Below are positions 38,367-42,868 of a DNA stretch of 42,868 bases, piece by piece. The stretch's first letter is position 1. The number at the start of each line of letters is the position of its first letter. The notes beneath the pieces were generated by a model. The model was not told the origin of the DNA. It saw only the letters and a list, made by a program, of their open reading frames with translations, and ran no database searches. The stretch lies in the IMG/VR virus record IMGVR_UViG_3300049856_000157, positions 1 through 42,868 of that record; one strand, 5' to 3'. This stretch comes from a virus. A program made the translations under genes and the position numbers.

Positions 38367-39197
38367 ATGGCAGAAGTCGTTTCAACGGCACCCGTAGTTA
38401 CGGCGCCGGAGGCACCCGCAACACCAGCCGATGTCGTCACTGACGACCAGAAACCTGCGGCCGAGGCACCCGCACCGAAGGGCGACGAGAAAAAGCCCGA
38501 CACGCCGGATCTAGCGGAGAAGAAGCAGGGGCAATCCCGCTTCGACAGAAAGATCGGAAGGCTTACCAGGGAAAAAGCGGAAGCACAGGCACGCGCGGAA
38601 TTCTACGAGAAGCAGTTTAACGAGGCTAAGGCCCAAAGGCCCGCGGCAGCGACACCGGCAGAAGGTGCGCCGACGCTAGCTCAGTTCGACTACGACCCGG
38701 AGAAATACGCGACAGCACTTGCCAAGTACGAGACAGACAGAGCGCGAAAGGAAGATGTAGAGAAGCAGCGTTCGGAATCAGCGAGGCAGGAACAGCAACG
38801 CCTCGTATCAGGATGGGCCGAAAAGGTAGAGAAGGGCGATGCGAAGTATGAGGACTTCGACGAGAAAGTCGGGGATCTCACGAAGCACATCAACATCCCG
38901 GCCGTTGCCGCCATCATCGAGGCAGACAATGCTGAGGATCTCGCCTACTACTTCGGGTCCAATCCGAAGGAATTTGAACGCATCGTGCAACTCGCTCCAC
39001 GCTCTCAAGTCCGTGAAATTGGCAAACTCGAAGCCAAACTCCTAGCCGAACCCCCGAAGCCGAAAACCCCCTCAAGCGCACCGGCTCCAATCAAGCCAGT
39101 CGGCGGCTCAAACGCAGCTTCGACGAAGAAGCTGATCGATATGGACCAAGACGAGTTTGAAAAGAGACGGAGGGCGCAAATCGCTCAACGGCGATAA
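38367..39197 (+). CDS. Scaffold protein
   Basis: A 276-residue protein immediately before the coat gene, as in P22 (gp8, 303 residues). I start at ATG 38367, with GGGAGA eight bases upstream. Pro/Ala/Glu-rich N-terminus, charged central helices (FDRKIGRLTREKAEAQARAE, ALAKYETDRARKEDVEKQRS) and a basic C-terminus (EFEKRRRAQIAQRR) like the coat-binding helix-turn-helix of P22 scaffold. It directs procapsid assembly and leaves before packaging. Confidence 0.82.
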   Translation: MAEVVSTAPVVTAPEAPATPADVVTDDQKPAAEAPAPKGDEKKPDTPDLAEKKQGQSRFDRKIGRLTREKAEAQARAEFYEKQFNEAKAQRPAAATPAEGAPTLAQFDYDPEKYATALAKYETDRARKEDVEKQRSESARQEQQRLVSGWAEKVEKGDAKYEDFDEKVGDLTKHINIPAVAAIIEADNAEDLAYYFGSNPKEFERIVQLAPRSQVREIGKLEAKLLAEPPKPKTPSSAPAPIKPVGGSNAASTKKLIDMDQDEFEKRRRAQIAQRR

Positions 39198-39240
39198 ATA
39201 CGAAAACCAACGTCGAGAGACGTAGGGAAATGGAGATATC

Positions 39241-40482
39241 GTGGCAAACGTTTTCAAGGTCACAGACCTTGTAGCGAAGGAATCTCTGCGCATTGCGCAC
39301 GAGAGGCTGCAATTCATCGGGACGGTTGATCGCCAGTACGACGAATCGTTCGTGATGAAGGGCCGGGGCAGCCCGCACGGCTCGACACTTCGGGTAAAAA
39401 ATCCGAACCAGTACACCCGACGCACCGGCAACGCAATGGCGGTGCAGGCGCAGGACGAATCCACGCAGACCATCACCGTCGCAACGCTGGATGGCGTGGA
39501 CATGGGTTTCAACCACCAGGAGCTGATCCAGTCCGTTGACAACGACGGCGCGTTCGACGACCTCTCGAGGAACTACATCCAGCCGGCCATTTCTATGATG
39601 TGTTCCGGCATCGAGTCGGACTTCATCGCGTTCTGCACCAAGGCGACGGCCGCAACGGCCGGGACGGCGGGAACCGCGGTCACGGACTTGGTTGCTGTTG
39701 GCGCTGCCCGCGCCAAGCTCAACCAGCAGGCGGCGCCAAAGGACGGCAATCGCTGTATCCAGGCGGATTCCGTGACGATGGGCGGACTCGTGAACGGCCT
39801 GAAGGGCCTGTTCCAGGACTCCGCGCAGATCAAGGAGCAGTACCGCGAGGGCATGATGGGCCGTACCGCGATGGCGGACTGGTACGAGAACGATCGCATG
39901 TGGACGTTGCCGAATACGGCCGACGTTTCCGGCGGCACGCTCGACACCTATACCATCATCAACGGCGACTCGGACCTCACCGTAACGGGAATCACAACGA
40001 CCCCCGTTGTCGGCATGACGTTCACGCTGGCCGGCATTTTCGACTGTCACCCGGAGACGAAGGCTGCGTACCCGCACCTGAAGCAATTCACCATCGTTTC
40101 CCCGGCGAGCCAGACGGCCTTCATCGTTTCCCCGACGATCTATATCACCGGGGCGAAAAAGAACGTCTGCGGCGCGACCGGCGCCGACATCGTGCCGGCG
40201 AACCTGACGACCGCTGCGCTGGTGTTTGTCGGGCTCGCCTCGACGAACTACGTGCAGAGCCTCATGTACCACAAAGAGGCGTATCAGTTCATCACGGCCC
40301 CGCTGCCGATTCTCGACGACGCGCAGAAATGCGTTGTGGTCAAGAAAGACAACCTCAGCCTGCGCTGCTGGATGGGCTCTGACATCCGCAACAATGAGTT
40401 GCTGATGCGGATCGACATCCTGTACGGGATGGCGGCGCTGCGGCAGGAGTGGGGATGCCGGATTATCGGCGCCGCGAGCTAA
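39241..40482 (+). CDS. Major capsid (coat) protein, P22 gp5-like
   Basis: A 413-residue coat protein with GTG start and GGAGAT just upstream; P22 gp5 is 430 residues. Recognisable stretches: MANVFKVTDLVAKESLRIAH, RRTGNAMAVQAQDESTQTIT, VDMGFNHQELIQSVDNDGAF, and YIQPAISMMCSGIESDFIAF, all in the order of the P22 coat family (HK97 fold). An insertion-like beta region lies near residues 230-330. It follows the scaffold gene by 43 bases. Confidence 0.9.
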   Translation: MANVFKVTDLVAKESLRIAHERLQFIGTVDRQYDESFVMKGRGSPHGSTLRVKNPNQYTRRTGNAMAVQAQDESTQTITVATLDGVDMGFNHQELIQSVDNDGAFDDLSRNYIQPAISMMCSGIESDFIAFCTKATAATAGTAGTAVTDLVAVGAARAKLNQQAAPKDGNRCIQADSVTMGGLVNGLKGLFQDSAQIKEQYREGMMGRTAMADWYENDRMWTLPNTADVSGGTLDTYTIINGDSDLTVTGITTTPVVGMTFTLAGIFDCHPETKAAYPHLKQFTIVSPASQTAFIVSPTIYITGAKKNVCGATGADIVPANLTTAALVFVGLASTNYVQSLMYHKEAYQFITAPLPILDDAQKCVVVKKDNLSLRCWMGSDIRNNELLMRIDILYGMAALRQEWGCRIIGAAS

Positions 40483-40510
40483 CCGAACCGAATAACCCAG
40501 GAGAAAGATC

Positions 40511-40774
40511 ATGGCTGCGGAACAACTAACGTACAACGGCCCCGATGGTGCGGTTATCGGGAATTCATCGGCTCGGGCGCTCGGCTTCTACGGCGCAACG
40601 GCTGTCACCCAGCGTCAATCGTCTGCCGTCCCTGCGGTGGCGACGACGGCCGCAATCAATTCGTCGATCAGTTCGTCCTGCTTCGGCTTCACTTCGGCCC
40701 AGGCGACGGCGATTGTCGCTCTGGTCAACGAGTTGCGGGCGGCGGCAGTAGCGCTCGGGTTGATCGCCACGTAA
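40511..40774 (+). CDS. Head-fibre-like protein 1
   Basis: An 87-residue protein with AGGAGAAAG before the ATG. Residues 25-87 (GFYGATAVTQRQSSAVPAVA to the end LRAAAVALGLIAT) follow the phage head-fibre pattern GFYGxTPVxQ...LxxLGLI. The same 63-residue module ends the next gene (60 of 63 residues identical). Position directly after the coat gene suits a capsid decoration or fibre. Confidence 0.68.
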   Translation: MAAEQLTYNGPDGAVIGNSSARALGFYGATAVTQRQSSAVPAVATTAAINSSISSSCFGFTSAQATAIVALVNELRAAAVALGLIAT

Positions 40775-40780
40775 TACAAC

Positions 40781-40802
40781 ACCGGGGGCTTCGGCCCTCG
40801 GT
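40781..40802 (+). terminator. UUCG-loop hairpin (weak terminator or mRNA stabiliser)
   Basis: ACCGGGGGC (40781-40789) and GCCCTCGGT (40794-40802) pair over nine positions, one of them G-U, around a TTCG tetraloop. Only TTTG follows, so termination would be partial. It lies between the two head-fibre genes, just after the coat transcript, where it could reduce readthrough or protect the coat mRNA 3' end. Confidence 0.55.
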
Positions 40803-40819
40803 TTGAAAGGAGAAAAGTA

Positions 40820-41191
40820 ATGCCTGATTCCATTTCAATCGGCGCGGCTTACCGCGACCAGAAAATAGTCGGCGGTGCGATCGACAACACCGTGATCGGA
40901 GCTACGACTGCCGCGGCCGGGACATTTGCCGCGCTGACGGCAACCGCCCTGACGGCGACGGGTGCGGTAAACCTTGCCGCGACCTCGGCTATCGCGGTCG
41001 GGTTCTACGGAGCGACAGCGGTAGCGCAAAGGCAGTCATCCGCAATGCCCGCTGTGGCGACTACCGCTGCGATCAACTCGTCCATTTCGTCGTCCTGTTT
41101 CGGATTCACATCTGCGCAGGCCACGGCGATTGTGACGCTGGTAAACGAATTGCGCGCCGCTGCCGTAGCACTGGGGCTGATCGCCACATGA
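40820..41191 (+). CDS. Head-fibre-like protein 2
   Basis: A 123-residue protein with AGGAGAAAAG before the ATG. The N-terminal 60 residues (MPDSISIGAAYRDQKIVGGA, then Ala/Thr-rich repeats AALTATALTATGAVN) differ from the first paralogue; residues 61-123 are its near-copy. Looks like a longer fibre with the same capsid- or self-association end. The stop overlaps the glycosyltransferase ATG (ATGA). Confidence 0.68.
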   Translation: MPDSISIGAAYRDQKIVGGAIDNTVIGATTAAAGTFAALTATALTATGAVNLAATSAIAVGFYGATAVAQRQSSAMPAVATTAAINSSISSSCFGFTSAQATAIVTLVNELRAAAVALGLIAT

Positions 41192-42099
41192 AGCTATCGG
41201 TCATCATTCCGTCAAGGGGGCGCTCGCATCAGCTCATCGCCGTCCTCCAGGCGCTGCACAAGCTCGAAAGCGGAAAGAACGAAGTCACCTATGGCGTCGT
41301 CTGCGACGTTGACGACCCCGAAACTTCGGGCGTTGCAAAGATGCTGCAGGTTCACATGCGGCTCGCCTACAGCATCAATGAGCGGGGGCCGACTCTTGGC
41401 GGCATGGTCAACAAGATGGCCGAAAACATGCCGGCCGATGTCTATCTGTCGCTCGCCGATGACGCGCTATGCCTGACGCAGGATTGGGACGAGAAGATCG
41501 CCGAAGCCGTCAGGGAGAATCCCAAAGGAGTGTGGTGGTGGAAACCGGCCGACGACAAAAAACCGGCCCTCTTCGCCATTGTCTCGGAGGCATGGCGTAA
41601 GGCGGCTGGCAGGATCTTCACCGATTACTTCCCGTATTGGTACGACGACATCTGGCTGCTGACGGTGTGGGTACTCGCCATCGAGGGGCCTATGCTGACG
41701 CTCGACATCGATATCCTGGACTGCCCGCGGGAAACGCATCGAATGCGCGACCTTCGGTTCTGGCACGAGTTCTACATTGCCATGCAGCCTGAGAGAGTCC
41801 GCCAAGCGAAGGCCATTGCGAAGGCGCTCGATTTCCCACAATCGAAACTCGTGGGGGCGTCCGTTGGGCTTCCGAATTTATCTATCACCGAGGCTCTGTC
41901 GGAGCGGCTGTCGATCACTCCGAAAGAGTTCGAGGAGACGATGGAGCAGATCGAGCGGAACCAGGGCGACAGGGGTGTCCCCACGGAAGAATATGTGCTG
42001 GCTAAAGCAAGCGCTGAATTACTGCTGAAGCAGCGCGAGTTCCTGACGAGAGCGCTGCCGTCTCTCAATCGAATGGATAAAGCGATGAAGGCGGCGTAA
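41188..42099 (+). CDS. GT-A-type glycosyltransferase-like protein
   Basis: A 303-residue protein with a family-2-like N-terminus SVIIPSRGR (4-12), nucleotide-sugar pocket VTYGVVCDVDDPETSG (33-48), DxD-like SLADDALCLTQDWDEK (88-103) and a WYDDIWLL acceptor-side acidic motif (151-158). The C-terminal third is helical. It lies in the virion operon between head-fibre and gp4-like genes, ATGA-coupled upstream and overlapping the next ATG by one base. May glycosylate a virion protein or surface sugar; catalytic competence is not proven. Confidence 0.7.
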   Translation: MKLSVIIPSRGRSHQLIAVLQALHKLESGKNEVTYGVVCDVDDPETSGVAKMLQVHMRLAYSINERGPTLGGMVNKMAENMPADVYLSLADDALCLTQDWDEKIAEAVRENPKGVWWWKPADDKKPALFAIVSEAWRKAAGRIFTDYFPYWYDDIWLLTVWVLAIEGPMLTLDIDILDCPRETHRMRDLRFWHEFYIAMQPERVRQAKAIAKALDFPQSKLVGASVGLPNLSITEALSERLSITPKEFEETMEQIERNQGDRGVPTEEYVLAKASAELLLKQREFLTRALPSLNRMDKAMKAA

Positions 42100-42803
42100 T
42101 GGCCACGCCATTATCGATGATCCTGAGTAGCCTCGTCTACACGGGTGCTAAGACCATCGGCGCGACGCTGACGACTGCGGAACAGACGCATCACCTGTCG
42201 CGCCTGAACGCGATGCTCGAATCCTGGTCGCTAGACAGCCTGATGTGCTACCAGCTCGTGCAGGAGAGTTTCCCGCTCACATCTAGCATTGGCAGTTACA
42301 CCATCGGGAGCGGCGGTGCATTCAATACCGCGCGGCCGGCGAAGATCGTCGATCCATGCTTCATCCGGGATAGCGCCAGCATTGATTCCCCAGTCGAGAT
42401 AATCGACGCCAAAGCCTACGGGCGTCTCAGCTTGAAGTCGAGCGATGGGTCATACCCGCGCGCTCTGTTCTATGACGCTGCGTTCGTGGCCGGTCTTGCG
42501 ACGGTGTACTTGTACCCGGAACCCGCAGCCTCGCTCACGCTCTACATCAATTCCTGGAAGGCGCTCCAGAGTTTCGCAACGATTGGGGAAACGGTAGTCC
42601 TGCCACCTGGGTATCAACTGGCGATCGAGTCGAACTACGCCATCAATGCTGCGGCAGGTTTCCGCGCGGTGCCTACCGAGGTAGCGAAGATTGCGCGCGA
42701 CTCGAAGGCCGCGATTATGTCTGTGAATGCACCGGCCGGCGTGCTGCGGATGCCTGCCGGGATTGCCGGTGGCACTCGCAGCAACATTCTAGAGGGGGCA
42801 TAG
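42099..42803 (+). CDS. P22 gp4-like tail accessory / head completion protein
   Basis: A 234-residue protein; ATG shares a base with the previous stop. SSLVYTGAKTIGATLTTAEQ, RLNAMLESWSLDSLMCYQLV and the basic/Pro-rich PPGYQLAIESNYAINAAAGF blocks are those of the P22 tail accessory factor gp4 family (gp4 is 166 residues; many podovirus homologues are longer). It sits under the portal and joins it to the gp10-like hub encoded next (across the circle junction). Complete here; last 62 bases are duplicated at 1-62. Confidence 0.82.
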   Translation: MATPLSMILSSLVYTGAKTIGATLTTAEQTHHLSRLNAMLESWSLDSLMCYQLVQESFPLTSSIGSYTIGSGGAFNTARPAKIVDPCFIRDSASIDSPVEIIDAKAYGRLSLKSSDGSYPRALFYDAAFVAGLATVYLYPEPAASLTLYINSWKALQSFATIGETVVLPPGYQLAIESNYAINAAAGFRAVPTEVAKIARDSKAAIMSVNAPAGVLRMPAGIAGGTRSNILEGA

Positions 42804-42868
42804 CGTGAGCGACACGGTTTATGTGGACGGTGTGACCCTCCTCACAGCCGACACGATGAACGATCTGA
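42742..42868. repeat. Terminal direct repeat, right copy
   Basis: Exact copy of bases 1-127; see the left copy. Joining the two ends restores continuous genes across the junction without frame changes, which confirms that the contig is circular. Confidence 0.95.
42805..42868 (+). CDS. 5' end of the tail structural protein (duplicate of 64-127)
   Basis: GTG 42805 and the next 20 codons repeat the start of the 297-residue gene at 64-957. Truncated only by the window end. Confidence 0.9.
   Translation, partial: MSDTVYVDGVTLLTADTMNDL

Noticed and set aside
39091-40536. 481-residue minus-strand ORF opposite the coat gene
   Set aside because: His/Arg/Asp-rich composition typical of an antisense shadow of a GC-rich gene; the plus strand encodes a clear P22-type coat.
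1-42868. Diversity-generating retroelement, expected in some podoviruses of this type
   Set aside because: No reverse transcriptase ORF and no template/variable repeat pair seen. The head-fibre duplication differs synonymously and is not adenine-biased.
1-42868. CRISPR array
   Set aside because: No regularly spaced direct repeats of suitable length; the GCCAC run at 27765-27796 has repeats that are too short.
1-42868. Toxin-antitoxin, DNA methyltransferase or partition genes
   Set aside because: Looked for in all readings; no protein with the corresponding motifs was seen.

Overview
The window is one complete, circularly assembled genome of a temperate, P22-like (podovirus-type) phage. The first 127 bases are repeated exactly as the last 127 bases (1-127 = 42742-42868), so the non-redundant circle is 42,741 bp. 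The GC-rich genes, ATGA/GTGA-overlapping operons and P22-type morphogenesis genes with a D5 primase-helicase and ERF/YqaJ recombination suggest a proteobacterial host, probably beta- or gammaproteobacterial. That host assignment is inference; no host gene is present.

Layout. (1) The late rightward operon runs from 28227 across the circle junction to 8006: small and large terminase, portal, a receptor-binding block (lectin-like fibre, collar-type fibre, beta-helix tailspike), scaffold, P22-type coat, two head-fibre paralogues, a glycosyltransferase, a gp4-like tail adaptor, a gp10-like tail hub, three large ejection proteins and a membrane/holin cassette. (2) 8007-10878 is the lysogeny end: a domesticated IS1-type HTH remnant with its own promoter, a terminator, two small leftward genes, an attP-like site made of half a tRNA flanked by paired repeats, then integrase and excisionase. 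(3) 10907-20243 is a leftward early operon of about 26 mostly small, translationally coupled genes. It includes an RyR-domain protein, a YqaJ exonuclease, an HNH endonuclease, an ERF annealing protein and a metzincin-motif lipoprotein. (4) 20286-21234 is the genetic switch: a compact repressor facing a Cro-like gene, with two operator pairs of identical geometry at the leftward and rightward promoters. (5) 21235-25708 is a rightward early operon: RHH protein, VRR-NUC nuclease, HNH nuclease and a D5/SF3 primase-helicase. (6) 25705-27609 holds a leftward group of small accessory genes. (7) 27610-28226 is a non-coding, repeat-rich control region and a candidate origin.

How it works together. The repressor and Cro-like protein probably choose between lysogeny (integrase/excisionase at attP) and lytic growth. 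P_L feeds recombination and accessory genes, P_R feeds replication genes, and the late operon builds and lyses. Points that stand out are the matched dual operator pairs, the half-tRNA attP with paired arm repeats, the head-fibre paralogues that differ almost only synonymously, the glycosyltransferase inside the capsid operon, antisense mini-genes in gaps of the late operon, a lipoprotein with a complete HExxHxxGxxH motif, and the absence of any recognisable endolysin in an otherwise complete genome.
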